Shown: positions 17,691 to 25,690 of the stretch, one piece after another
How the letters are laid out: every line of letters begins with the position of its first letter
Position numbering within the stretch: the stretch's first letter is position 1
Assembly: GCF_000767465.1 (NCBI RefSeq)
Contig: NZ_CP009291.1
Coordinates: 1,939,501 to 2,003,500 of the forward strand
Length of the DNA stretch: 64,000 nucleotides
From: Novosphingobium pentaromativorans US6-1
Lineage (GTDB): Bacteria; Pseudomonadota; Alphaproteobacteria; Sphingomonadales; Sphingomonadaceae
Reading direction: 5' to 3'
The notes under the pieces: model-generated
Databases searched by the model: none
The model's input: only the letters and a program-made list of their open reading frames with translations
Told to the model about the DNA's origin: nothing
Position numbers and translations under genes: made by a program

Positions 17691-18110
17691 TCAGGTGATG
17701 GCCACGATGACCGCAACGGCCAGGCCCCAGCCCAGGATCAGCACGGGCAGCATGAGGACCTGTATCGCCGCCTCGCTTGCGGTCAGCCTTCCGCTCAGAG
17801 TATCGATACCGCGACTGCCGAACTGCCCCCATGTCAGCGGTGCGGTATCATTGTCGGGCTTCATCTTCGCCCAGTAGCCGGCAAGGCCGAAGGCAAAGAC
17901 CACGAAGCCGGCAAAGATGACCATCGGGATGGCGAGTTCCGGATTGAGGAACAAGCTGGCCATGACCCCGATGAAGCCGAGATAGAGCGCCACTGTCGCA
18001 ACATAGAGCCCGGTCGGCAGACCGAAATTGCGCTCCACCCTGGTGCGCGCCGGCGCGTCGGTGATTCGGGCAAGTTGCTGGAGTTGTTCATGGGACAAAC
18101 GCTGCGACAT
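17691..18110 (-). CDS. Hypothetical membrane protein
   Basis: A 139-residue protein with a soluble head of about 40 residues and three predicted membrane helices: about 37-60 ('GLYVATVALYLGFIGVMASL'), 65-85 ('AIPMVIFAGFVVFAFGLAGY') and 118-138. The head contains 'ARITDAPARTRVERNFGLP'. An AAGGAG ribosome site at good spacing fixes the ATG at 18110. I do not recognise a family. Its upstream region carries an unusual set of palindromes. Confidence 0.7.
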   Translation of the reverse strand: MSQRLSHEQLQQLARITDAPARTRVERNFGLPTGLYVATVALYLGFIGVMASLFLNPELAIPMVIFAGFVVFAFGLAGYWAKMKPDNDTAPLTWGQFGSRGIDTLSGRLTASEAAIQVLMLPVLILGWGLAVAVIVAIT

Positions 18111-18163
18111 GGTGCTGATCTCCTTCTTGGAGGCGACCATGCTTCGGCAGGCAGGCGATTTGT

Positions 18164-18210
18164 TTGACGGCGGTCAATTCGCGAAAGCGGCGTGAAACTT
18201 TTTTCGCGAA
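18164..18210. promoter_or_regulatory. Palindrome cluster upstream of the 17.7-kb membrane protein gene
   Basis: Three inverted repeats sit within 47 bases: TTGAC-(4)-GTCAA at 18164-18177, then the perfect 8-mer TTCGCGAA at 18178-18185 and again at 18203-18210. On the minus strand the TTGACC inside the first could be a -35 element. The two 8-mers are 25 bases apart and could also pair as a stem after moaE. An operator role is an inference. Confidence 0.4.
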
Positions 18211-18236
18211 GGGCCTTTTCCAGCCGCGCGCTCCCG

Positions 18237-18695
18237 TCAGCCCCAGCGGGCGATATCTTCGAAGTCCTGCTCGCGCGGCTCGATCCAATGCCATTCGCTG
18301 CCGCGCTTTTCACGCTTCCAGAACCACGATTCGCTCTTGAGGTGATCCATCGCGTAGTCGGCCGCGGCGAAGGCATCGCGGCGATGACGGGAAGCGGCAC
18401 CGACCAGCACGATCGGATCGCCCGGCGCCATGACGCCGCTGCGGTGGACGATCAGCAGACCGTCGAGTTCCCAGCGCCGATGCACGCGTTCGGCAAGCTT
18501 CTCCATCGCCGGCAGGGTCAGCGGATCGTAATGCTGCAATTCAAGCGCCTCGACGCCGTCGCCATCGCGCACCTGGCCGATGAAACTGACGACGCCGCCC
18601 GATTCGGGATGGCGCCCTGCGAACGCAGCGATCTCCTCCGCCGCAGCGAAGGGCGAGGCCAGCAGGCGAACGTCCGAACGATTCTCGCAGCCCAT
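18237..18695 (-). CDS. moaE: Molybdopterin synthase catalytic subunit MoaE
   Basis: A 152-residue MoaE, the large subunit that binds precursor Z and inserts the sulfur carried on MoaD. 'GGVVSFIGQVRDGDGVEALE' near residues 33-52, 'HRSGVMAPGDPIVLVGAASRH', and 'DHLKSESWFWKRE' near the C-terminus, with the catalytic lysines, are all present. The ATG at 18695 lies 4 bases after the moaD stop. An earlier in-frame start inside moaD is less likely. Confidence 0.95.
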   Translation of the reverse strand: MGCENRSDVRLLASPFAAAEEIAAFAGRHPESGGVVSFIGQVRDGDGVEALELQHYDPLTLPAMEKLAERVHRRWELDGLLIVHRSGVMAPGDPIVLVGAASRHRRDAFAAADYAMDHLKSESWFWKREKRGSEWHWIEPREQDFEDIARWG

Positions 18696-18699
18696 TGCT

Positions 18700-18942
18700 T
18701 CAGCCGCCCGATACCGGCGGCAGGAAAGCGATCTCATCGCCATCCTTGAGGACTGGCGCATCGGTATCCTGCACCAGGATCCCGTTGACCGCGAGCTTCA
18801 CCCTGGGCGCCTTCAGCGCCTGGCCCAGTTGCGGATCGAGCGAATCGATCACGGCATCGATACAGGGCATCACCGGCACAGAAAGCTTTCCGCGACCGGC
18901 TACATCCTCAAGCCGGCCGAGGAAAACGAGATTGAGCGACAT
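18700..18942 (-). CDS. moaD: Molybdopterin synthase sulfur carrier MoaD
   Basis: An 80-residue ubiquitin-like protein ending 'FLPPVSGG'. The C-terminal Gly-Gly is adenylated and thiocarboxylated, and the tail inserts into the MoaE active site. The fold landmarks 'AVNGILVQD' and 'LKDGDEIAFLPP' are present. It lies between moaA and moaE with gaps of five and four bases, so the three are translated together. Confidence 0.94.
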   Translation of the reverse strand: MSLNLVFLGRLEDVAGRGKLSVPVMPCIDAVIDSLDPQLGQALKAPRVKLAVNGILVQDTDAPVLKDGDEIAFLPPVSGG

Positions 18943-18947
18943 CGAAG

Positions 18948-19952
18948 TCAGCCTCCTGTCATGGACATATGACGGGAAAGTGCCGGGGCCGCGCCTGGTT
19001 CCTCAATTACGAAATGATGGCGAGCGGGCTTGATCCGCATCGCCACGTCGAGCGCTTCGGACAGCGCCGCCTCAGGGTCTTCGCTGCGCAGTGCCGCGCG
19101 CAGGTCGACCCGCTCGTTGCCACCGAGGCAGGCATAGAGCTGGCCGGTCGCGGTAACGCGGATCCGGTTGCACCCGTCGCAGAAATTGTTGGTGAGCGGC
19201 GTGATCAGGCCCAGCCTTCCGCCGGTCTCGGCAACGTCGAAATAGCGCGCCGGGCCCCCGCTGCGGTGATCGCTGGGACTGAGCGACCAGCGCTTCTCCA
19301 GCGAATCGCGCACGGCGACGAGCGGCAGGTAGTGGTCGAAGCGGTCTTCCTCGACCTCGCCCAGCGGCATCACCTCGATCAGCGTGGCATCGAAGCCCTG
19401 GCCGTGTGCCCATGCGACGACATCGGCGATGTGATCCTCGTTCACGCCCTTGAGCGCGACCGTGTTGAGCTTGACCTTGAGGCCCGCGGCCTTCGCCGCT
19501 GCCAGCCCTTCGAGCACCTGCGGCAGCGAATCGCGGCGCGCGAGCCTGGTGAAAGTCTCACGGTCGAGCGTGTCGAGCGAGACGTTGATGCGCCGCACAC
19601 CGAATGCGAAAAGATCGTCGGCAAACTCGGAGAGACGGGTTCCATTGGTAGTGAGGGTCAATTCCTCGAGCCCGTCCCCGATCTTGCGGCCGAGTGCATG
19701 AACGAGTTCCATCATGTCGCGCCTCACCAGCGGCTCGCCCCCGGTGAGGCGCAGCTTGGTAATGCCCCGGTCGATGAAGCCGAGAGCGAGATCGTGCAGT
19801 TCCTCGAGACTGAGGACGTCCTTGCGCGGCAGGAAAGTCATTCGCTCGGGCATGCAATAGGCGCAGCGCAAATCGCAGCGGTCGGTCATCGACATGCGAA
19901 GATAGGTTATCCGCCGCTGGAACTGGTCAACAAGAGGCGCGAGCTTTGTCAT
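18948..19952 (-). CDS. moaA: GTP 3',8-cyclase MoaA
   Basis: A 334-residue radical-SAM enzyme that starts molybdopterin synthesis from GTP. The N-terminal cluster is bound by Cys26, Cys30 and Cys33 in 'DRCDLRCAYCMPE'. The C-terminal cluster motif is 'NNFCDGCNRIRVT' with a third cysteine in 'LYACLGG'. The protein ends in Gly-Gly, which is needed for activity. moaC is absent from this operon and must be elsewhere. The product serves the molybdoenzyme at 54.7 kb, among others. Confidence 0.96.
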   Translation of the reverse strand: MTKLAPLVDQFQRRITYLRMSMTDRCDLRCAYCMPERMTFLPRKDVLSLEELHDLALGFIDRGITKLRLTGGEPLVRRDMMELVHALGRKIGDGLEELTLTTNGTRLSEFADDLFAFGVRRINVSLDTLDRETFTRLARRDSLPQVLEGLAAAKAAGLKVKLNTVALKGVNEDHIADVVAWAHGQGFDATLIEVMPLGEVEEDRFDHYLPLVAVRDSLEKRWSLSPSDHRSGGPARYFDVAETGGRLGLITPLTNNFCDGCNRIRVTATGQLYACLGGNERVDLRAALRSEDPEAALSEALDVAMRIKPARHHFVIEEPGAAPALSRHMSMTGG

Positions 19953-19961
19953 TGTGAAGGG

Positions 19962-20297
19962 TTATAACACCGGACCCGCGCCAGTACCATCCAGTGTCAA
20001 GATTTGCCCGGTAACGCCTGCCGCATCCCCCAGCCAGTCGAGCGCGGCGGCGATCTCCGCCTCTCCGTCGCTCTCTACCGCATTGACCCGCGAAGGCGCG
20101 AAAGTGCGGGCGAGCGACTGGATCGCGGCGAGCCGCCAACCGCGATGTGCGTGGCCGGCAGGCAGGAAGACAATGGTCAGCGGATCGGCCCCGCCGCGCA
20201 GCGCCGCTTCGATCCCGGGCAGCAGCCGGGCATGGAAATCGGCTGCTGCGGCAAGCGGCTCCTCCGGGAGCGGTCCGACACGCAGCACGTCCTGCAC
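19962..20297 (-). CDS. Truncated Rossmann-fold (SDR-like) protein
   Basis: A 111-residue protein starting with GTG just after the folB stop. The C-terminal half, 'RVNAV' then 'GDAAGVTGQILTLDGTGAG', matches the end of short-chain dehydrogenases, where 'ITGQ-x-L-x-VDGG' is typical. The nucleotide-binding G-x3-G-x-G and the Y-x3-K catalytic pair are missing, and the length is less than half the usual 240. In related genomes folB is often followed by an SDR of FolM type, so this may be a shortened descendant. Its function is unknown. Confidence 0.65.
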   Translation of the reverse strand: MQDVLRVGPLPEEPLAAAADFHARLLPGIEAALRGGADPLTIVFLPAGHAHRGWRLAAIQSLARTFAPSRVNAVESDGEAEIAAALDWLGDAAGVTGQILTLDGTGAGPVL

Positions 20298-20298
20298 C

Positions 20299-20670
20299 TC
20301 AGCGCCGCTCCCGGTGCAGGGTCATGCCGATCTTCTCGCCGGCCTCGCTGATCGCGAGCTTGACGATCTTGACCGTCACCGCCTCCACGCGCGCATCCTG
20401 CAGGAACAGGGTCTCGCAAACGTGATCGGCAACCGCCTCGATGAGCTTGAAGTGAACCCCCGACGGCAGCGCTTCGGACGCCGCGAACTTGAGGTCCATG
20501 TAGTTCTTGCTTTCGCTGAGCGGCGTGTCCGGCGTGTAGCGATCGGCCGGCTTCATCTGCACCATGATCGAGAAACGCAGCGGCTGCGGCTTGCCGGTCT
20601 CCTCCGAATAGATACCCGTCAGGACATCGACCTCGAAGTCATCGATCTGAAGTGTAAGCGAATCAGCCAT
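20299..20670 (-). CDS. folB: Dihydroneopterin aldolase FolB
   Basis: A 123-residue FolB, which cleaves dihydroneopterin to 6-hydroxymethyldihydropterin in folate synthesis. 'VDVLTGIYSEETGKPQPLRF' holds the N-terminal strand and the active-site glutamate, 'NYMDLKFA' the family Tyr, and 'LIEAVADHVCETLF' and 'VKIVKLAISEA' the tetramer helix and catalytic lysine. It is 8 bases after the methyltransferase gene and 1 base before the Rossmann gene. Confidence 0.93.
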   Translation of the reverse strand: MADSLTLQIDDFEVDVLTGIYSEETGKPQPLRFSIMVQMKPADRYTPDTPLSESKNYMDLKFAASEALPSGVHFKLIEAVADHVCETLFLQDARVEAVTVKIVKLAISEAGEKIGMTLHRERR

Positions 20671-20678
20671 GGCGTCCC

Positions 20679-21569
20679 TTAGCCGGGATTGGACCAGCGC
20701 GCGAATATGGCAGTGGGCAGCAATCGCCCATCCTGCCCGTCCTCGCGAACGGCCAGGTCGCCATGCTCGATCGAACCGGGAAGGTCGGCGAAAAGTTCGC
20801 CCATCAGCCCGGCAAGGGCGAGGGAGGACATGCGCACCGCATAGACGGTGAGAAAGAGAAACCGGCTTTCGCTGTCGAGCAGCTTGCGGCAATCGCCGAG
20901 CAGGCCTGGGAGGCCTTCCTCCAGGCGCCAGGTCTCGCCGCCCGGTCCGCGGCCGAACTTGGGCGGATCGAGGATGATCCCGTCGTAGCGCTTTTCGCGG
21001 CGCACCTCGCGCGCGGCGAACTTGGCGGCATCGTCGACCAGCCAGCGCACCGGACGATCCTCCAGCCCGGCGAGCGCGGCGTTCTCTCGCGCCTGGGCTA
21101 CCGACTTCTTGGAGGCATCGACGTGCGTGACCTGCCCATGCGCGGAAAGCGCCAGCGTACCCACCCCGGTATAACCGAAGAGGTTGAGCGTGCTGGCATC
21201 CTCGCGTCCGGCCAGCATGGTGCGCATCCAGTCCCACACCGGCGCCATGTCGGGGAAAAATCCGAGATGGCGGAACGGCGTGCACTGTGCGGTGAACGAG
21301 ACCTCATTCCAGGCGAGCGGCCACCCATCGCGCGGGACGGGCTTGTCGAACTGCCACCTGCCACCGCCGTCCTCGTCAGAGCCGGGCACGAATTCGCCGT
21401 GCGCGTCCCAGTTTGCGAGGCGCGGCGTCCACATCGCCTGCGGCTCGGGGCGGATGAAGCGGTAGTCGCCGTAGCGCTCGAGCTTGCGGCCCTGCCCCGA
21501 ATCGACAAGGCCGTAGTCCTCCCAGCCTTCTCCCGAAAGGATCAGGGGTTGGGTGGCGATGTCTGCCAT
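20679..21569 (-). CDS. Class I SAM-dependent methyltransferase, RlmI-like
   Basis: A 296-residue methyltransferase. The SAM motif is 'NLFGYTGVGTLALSAHG', the acidic adenosine contact is in 'VTHVDASKKSV', and the catalytic region reads 'YDGIILDPPKFGRG', as in RlmI-type 23S rRNA cytosine methyltransferases. The N-terminal PUA domain of true RlmI is not evident; instead there is a strand-rich leader 'YGLVDSGQGRKLERYGDYRF'. Its start overlaps the thrC stop by one base. An rRNA target is an inference. Confidence 0.85.
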   Translation of the reverse strand: MADIATQPLILSGEGWEDYGLVDSGQGRKLERYGDYRFIRPEPQAMWTPRLANWDAHGEFVPGSDEDGGGRWQFDKPVPRDGWPLAWNEVSFTAQCTPFRHLGFFPDMAPVWDWMRTMLAGREDASTLNLFGYTGVGTLALSAHGQVTHVDASKKSVAQARENAALAGLEDRPVRWLVDDAAKFAAREVRREKRYDGIILDPPKFGRGPGGETWRLEEGLPGLLGDCRKLLDSESRFLFLTVYAVRMSSLALAGLMGELFADLPGSIEHGDLAVREDGQDGRLLPTAIFARWSNPG

Positions 21570-22972
21570 CAGACCTTGGGCGCGGCGTGCTGGGCGACGA
21601 ATTCGGCAACCGCCTCGAACGAGCCGGGCAGCGACGTGGAGCGCTCCTCTCGCTCGAACAGGTCTCCCACGCGTTCGGGCAGACCCGGACGGTGGCCGGT
21701 AGCGCGCTCGACCGCTTCGGGGAACTTGGCCGGGTGCGCGGTCGCCAGCGTGACGACCGGGATCGAGGCGTCGATACCCGAGTGGCGTGCGGCGAAAAGG
21801 CCGCAGGCGGTGTGCGGATCGATCAGCTCGCCGCAATTCTCCCAGGCCCAGCGGATCGTCGAGGCCATCTCGTCGGCATCGGCACGCGCGGACTGGAACA
21901 GTGCCGCGGCGCCCTGGCGCTGCGCATTGGTCAGCTGCATCGCCTTGGTCGATTCGAAGCCGGCCATCTGCTCGGCCAGCGCCTTGCCGTCGCGTCCGCC
22001 CAGGTCGAACAGCAGGCGTTCGAAGTTCGACGAGACCTGGATGTCCATCGACGGCGCCGCAGTGGGCGTCACCGTGCCCTGCGAATAATCGCCATTGGCA
22101 AGCGCGCGGTGGAGAATGTCGTTCACGTTGGTGGCCACGATCAGCTTCTCGATCGGCAGGCCCATCTGCGCCGCGACATAGCCGGCGAAGACATCGCCGA
22201 AGTTGCCGGTCGGGACCGAGAAGGCGACCTTGCGGTGCGGCGCGCCGAGCTGCAGCCCGGCCGCGAAGTAATACACCACCTGCGCCATCAGGCGTGCCCA
22301 GTTGATCGAGTTGACAGCGCCGATGGCGAAGCGGTCGGTCATGCCCTTGTCGTTGAACATGCGCTTCACGATCGCCTGGGCATCGTCGAAGCTGGCATCT
22401 TCAAGCGCAAGGTTGTGGACGTTGGGCGCCAGCACCGTCGTCATCTGGCGGCGCTGCACGTCGGACACGCGGCCCTTGGGGTGCAGCATGAAGATGTCGA
22501 CCTTGGCGCGGCCAGCGACGGCATCGATGGCGGCCGAGCCGGTGTCGCCCGAAGTCGCGCCGACGATCGTCAGGTTGCGCTCGGAACGCGAAAGGAACTC
22601 CTCGAAGAGCAGGCCGAGCAGTTGCAGCGCCACGTCCTTGAACGCGAGCGTCGGGCCGTGGAACAGTTCCAGCAGCCACTGCTGTTCGTCGAACTGCTTG
22701 AGCGGTGTCACCGCCTTGTGGGCAAAGCGGCCGTAGGCCTCGCTCGTCAGTTCGAGCAGGCGCTCATGGGTGAGGCTGCCCTCGACGAAGGGAAACATGA
22801 TCTTCGCGGCCAGCTGCGCATAAGGCAGGCCCGCCATGGCGACGATCTCGTCGTGTGAGAAGCGCGGCCATTCGCGCGGCACGTAGAGGCCGCCGTCCGA
22901 AGCGAGACCGGCGAGCGTTGCGCCTTCGAAATCGAGCGCCGGAGCGCTGCCGCGAGTGCTGATGTAGTCCAT
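21569..22972 (-). CDS. thrC: Threonine synthase
   Basis: A 467-residue PLP enzyme converting O-phosphohomoserine to threonine. The PLP lysine lies in 'HGPTLAFKDVALQLL', the phosphate loop in 'GATSGDTGSAAIDAV', and 'FSVPTGNFGDVFAGYVA' matches the long (class II, E. coli-like) form. 'MDYISTRG' is the normal start. It follows the SURF1 gene by 111 bases; in many Alphaproteobacteria thrC also sits after the oxidase genes. Confidence 0.96.
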   Translation of the reverse strand: MDYISTRGSAPALDFEGATLAGLASDGGLYVPREWPRFSHDEIVAMAGLPYAQLAAKIMFPFVEGSLTHERLLELTSEAYGRFAHKAVTPLKQFDEQQWLLELFHGPTLAFKDVALQLLGLLFEEFLSRSERNLTIVGATSGDTGSAAIDAVAGRAKVDIFMLHPKGRVSDVQRRQMTTVLAPNVHNLALEDASFDDAQAIVKRMFNDKGMTDRFAIGAVNSINWARLMAQVVYYFAAGLQLGAPHRKVAFSVPTGNFGDVFAGYVAAQMGLPIEKLIVATNVNDILHRALANGDYSQGTVTPTAAPSMDIQVSSNFERLLFDLGGRDGKALAEQMAGFESTKAMQLTNAQRQGAAALFQSARADADEMASTIRWAWENCGELIDPHTACGLFAARHSGIDASIPVVTLATAHPAKFPEAVERATGHRPGLPERVGDLFEREERSTSLPGSFEAVAEFVAQHAAPKV

Positions 22973-23083
22973 GGGAATGCGCGGTTAGCGGGGGAGCGCG
23001 CCTTACGCAATCCTCGCATGAGATTGTCGCCGCGTTGGCCGCCTCCCGATCGGTCAAATCGAAAAGGCGATCTGGGCCCTTCC

Positions 23084-23650
23084 CTAACCCCGCGCGCGCT
23101 TCATCACTGCCAGCACGTAGATCACAAGGGCAGTCGCGGCGAAGAAGAACCACTGGATTGCGTAGGAGAAGTGGTTGTTCGGGATTTCCGAAGGATCGGG
23201 GATGGCATTGGCCTCCAGCCCGTCTAGCGGCGGATTGGCGACGAGGCGCGGCCCCGGCGCGATCACCCCGTGGACAATGCCGCCCTGCCAGTTGGCCGCG
23301 GCATTGGGCTGGCGCGACCAGCCCAGCACGACCAGTGCCTTGGCGCCGTCGGGCAGCATGCAACGCGCGGTCTGTGCCGCACCCGATTCGCCCGAGGCAT
23401 TGCGCCCGGCCATGCTGGAATGCTCGGTCACGCCCTCGCAGGTCAGCCGGGCATGACGATAGAGCAGGTCGGTCTGCGCAGCCTCGTCGCGCGGCCAGAG
23501 GACTTCCTCGGCATTGCTGCGCGCCTGCGCGTAGTGCGCCAGCAGGGCTTCCTTCCGGTGCAGGCGCTGGAGCTGCCAGAGACCGAGGCTGACCATGATC
23601 GTGGCCGCCACCAGCACGACCAGCGTCGCGAGAATCGGAATTTTGCGCAT
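23084..23650 (-). CDS. SURF1-family cytochrome oxidase assembly protein
   Basis: A 188-residue inner-membrane protein with two transmembrane helices, residues about 5-25 and 160-180, bracketing a periplasmic domain, the standard SURF1 topology. SURF1 helps insert heme a into subunit I of aa3 oxidases. 'GLWQLQRLHRKEALL' and 'SYAIQWFFFAATAL' are family segments. It is a bit shorter than the usual 220-250. It follows the DUF983 gene by 11 bases. Confidence 0.9.
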   Translation of the reverse strand: MRKIPILATLVVLVAATIMVSLGLWQLQRLHRKEALLAHYAQARSNAEEVLWPRDEAAQTDLLYRHARLTCEGVTEHSSMAGRNASGESGAAQTARCMLPDGAKALVVLGWSRQPNAAANWQGGIVHGVIAPGPRLVANPPLDGLEANAIPDPSEIPNNHFSYAIQWFFFAATALVIYVLAVMKRARG

Positions 23651-23661
23651 GGGGGCTCCCG

Positions 23662-24051
23662 TCAGTCTTCCTTGAGCCGGCCTTCACCGGCGCGGCGGCG
23701 ATACTCGGCGCCGAGCAGCCAGGCCTTGGCGATTCGCAGCCCGCCGATGACCAGTAACGTCGTCAGCGGAATCCACAGCAGGGCATGCACCCAGAACGGC
23801 GGATCGAACGAGAGCTGCAGCCAGATCGCAAGAACGGCGATCATCGCGCCCACGATCAGGGTGAGAAAGGCAGCCGGCCCGTCACCGACGTTGAACTGCG
23901 CGTAATCAAGCCCGCAAGCGCGGCACCGCGGGGCGAACGAGGCCATCCCTGCGAACAGGGATCGCGCGCCGCACTTGGGGCAAAGACCGAAAAGGGCAGC
24001 CGAAGCGATCTCCGGCTGCCCTCCAGTGTTCGATTCGTGGCCGTCAGCCAT
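23662..24051 (-). CDS. DUF983 zinc-ribbon membrane protein
   Basis: A 129-residue protein with two Cys pairs, 'GLCPKCGARSLF' and 'PRCRACGLDYAQ', forming a likely zinc ribbon at residues 23-50, then two transmembrane helices. This is the DUF983 layout; in Alphaproteobacteria the gene is regularly next to the coxIII gene, as here with a two-base gap. A role in oxidase biogenesis is inferred from that context only. Confidence 0.88.
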   Translation of the reverse strand: MADGHESNTGGQPEIASAALFGLCPKCGARSLFAGMASFAPRCRACGLDYAQFNVGDGPAAFLTLIVGAMIAVLAIWLQLSFDPPFWVHALLWIPLTTLLVIGGLRIAKAWLLGAEYRRRAGEGRLKED

Positions 24052-24053
24052 GA

Positions 24054-24875
24054 TCAGTGCGTCGGGTAGCCCCAGCCGCCCCAGATGTAGACTGCGACGA
24101 AGAGGAACAGCCACACGACGTCGACGAAGTGCCAGTACCATGCCGCCGCTTCGAAGCCGAAGTGCTGGCGCGGGGTGAAGTCACCCTTGTGGGCGCGCAC
24201 GAGGCACACGATCAGCATGATCGTGCCGATGATGACGTGGAAGCCGTGGAACCCGGTCGCCATATAAAAGGCAGAGCCGTAAGTGTTCTGGCCGAAGGGG
24301 AACGGGGCGTGGACGTACTCGTAGGCCTGGATCGAGGTGAACAGCAGGCCAAGCAGCACGGTTGCCCAGAGGCCCTTCTTCAGGCCGTCGCGGTCACCGT
24401 GGATCAGCGCGTGATGCGCCCAGGTGACGGTCGTGCCCGAGCAGAGCAGGATCAGGGTGTTGAGCAGCGGCAGGTCGAAGGGATCCATGACCGCTTCGAT
24501 TGCCTTGGGCGGCCATTGCCCCGCCACCACCTCGGAAATCGTCGAGGGGAACAGCGAGAAGTCGAAAAAGGCCCAGAACCAGCCGACGAAGAACATCACT
24601 TCCGAAGCGATGAACAGGATCATGCCGTAGCGCTGGTGGAGCTGCACGACGGGCGTGTGATCGCCGGCATGCGCTTCCTTCACGATTTTCGAGAACCAGG
24701 CGAACATAGAGGCCAGCAGCAGCGCCATGCCGAGCCACGGCACGAAGTGGCCGCCCGGCATGTCGTGCATGAACAGAACCATGCCCGAGGTGAAGGTGAA
24801 GGCGCCGATTGTAGTCGCCAGCGGAACGATGTCCGGCGGAAGAATATGGTAATCGTGGTGCTTGGTACCGGCCAT
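24054..24875 (-). CDS. ctaE: Cytochrome c oxidase subunit III
   Basis: A 273-residue subunit with seven transmembrane helices. The opening 'KHHDYHILPPDIVPL', the middle 'HQRYGMILFIASEVMFFVGW' and the end 'HFVDVVWLFLFVAVYIWGGW' are conserved in subunit III of aa3 oxidases, where it stabilises turnover and channels oxygen. The ATG at 24875 was chosen over an upstream in-frame start because the family begins there. Confidence 0.97.
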   Translation of the reverse strand: MAGTKHHDYHILPPDIVPLATTIGAFTFTSGMVLFMHDMPGGHFVPWLGMALLLASMFAWFSKIVKEAHAGDHTPVVQLHQRYGMILFIASEVMFFVGWFWAFFDFSLFPSTISEVVAGQWPPKAIEAVMDPFDLPLLNTLILLCSGTTVTWAHHALIHGDRDGLKKGLWATVLLGLLFTSIQAYEYVHAPFPFGQNTYGSAFYMATGFHGFHVIIGTIMLIVCLVRAHKGDFTPRQHFGFEAAAWYWHFVDVVWLFLFVAVYIWGGWGYPTH

Positions 24876-24954
24876 GGTGCCTTCGTCCCCGTTTATCGAA
24901 TTTGTCACACGAGCGCATCCGGCGGGGCCGGCACGCAGGTTTCCCATGCGGCCC

Positions 24955-25545
24955 TTAACCGCCAGTTTGTTCGCGGTCCAGTGTCTTTGCATCCCCGATC
25001 GATGTGACGTGGAACGTATAGCTGAGCGTGATCAGCTCAACGTCCTTGTTGTCGGGATCGTCAAGAATGGCCGGATCTATGTAATAGAGCACCGGCATGC
25101 GCACTTCCTCGCCCGGTTTCAGGGTCTGTTCGGTGAAGCAGAAGCACTGGATCTTGTTGAAATATTTTGCAGCCTGCTCCGGCTCCACGTTAAAGCTGGC
25201 GGTGCCGGTCACGGTCTGGTCCGAATCGTTCTTCGCCCAGAAAAGCGCCATGTCGCGCGCACCGATGGAGACGGTGTCGGTGACCTGCAGCGGCTTGAAT
25301 TGCCAGGGCATGTCCCGCGCGACATTGGCATCGAAGCGCACCGTGATCGTGCGGCCGCTATCCTTGATGGAAGCCGCCTGTGACGCATCGACCCGCTTGG
25401 TCGTGCCGCCGTAGCCGGTGACCTGGCAGAAGATCCGGTATAGCGGTACCGAGGCGTAACCCAGGCCGAGCATCCCCAGCGCGATCGCAAGTGCGATCAA
25501 GGCAGTCTTCTTGTTGCTGCGTTGCTGCTGGGTCGCGGCCGTCAT
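24955..25545 (-). CDS. ctaG: Cytochrome c oxidase copper chaperone CtaG/Cox11
   Basis: A 196-residue Cox11 homologue with one N-terminal membrane anchor (residues about 14-34) and a periplasmic immunoglobulin-like domain. The copper-binding 'CFCF' motif is present in 'IQCFCFTEQTL', and 'YRIFCQVTGYGG' carries the third conserved cysteine. It delivers copper to the CuB site of subunit I. It lies five bases after the small CoxF-like gene. Confidence 0.96.
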   Translation of the reverse strand: MTAATQQQRSNKKTALIALAIALGMLGLGYASVPLYRIFCQVTGYGGTTKRVDASQAASIKDSGRTITVRFDANVARDMPWQFKPLQVTDTVSIGARDMALFWAKNDSDQTVTGTASFNVEPEQAAKYFNKIQCFCFTEQTLKPGEEVRMPVLYYIDPAILDDPDNKDVELITLSYTFHVTSIGDAKTLDREQTGG

Positions 25546-25550
25546 CGCGT

Positions 25551-25679
25551 TCAGCTCATCTTGGCGATCGAGATGAAGAACACGAGAATGACGAAAGCGG
25601 CAAGACTGAGGGCAAGAACCTTGTTGCGGCTCTTGCGGATTTGCTCGGGCGTGCGCGGAGCGGGATCGTTATCGGCCAT
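25551..25679 (-). CDS. Small single-span membrane peptide, CoxF-like
   Basis: A 42-residue peptide with a polar, positively charged head ('TPEQIRKSRNKVLAL') and one membrane helix ('LAAFVILVFFISIAKM'). A peptide of this size and shape occurs between ctaB and ctaG in many alphaproteobacterial oxidase operons and is named CoxF in Rhizobiales. The call rests on position and topology. It starts 11 bases after the ctaB stop. Confidence 0.8.
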   Translation of the reverse strand: MADNDPAPRTPEQIRKSRNKVLALSLAAFVILVFFISIAKMS

Positions 25680-25690
25680 GGATGAGGTCC

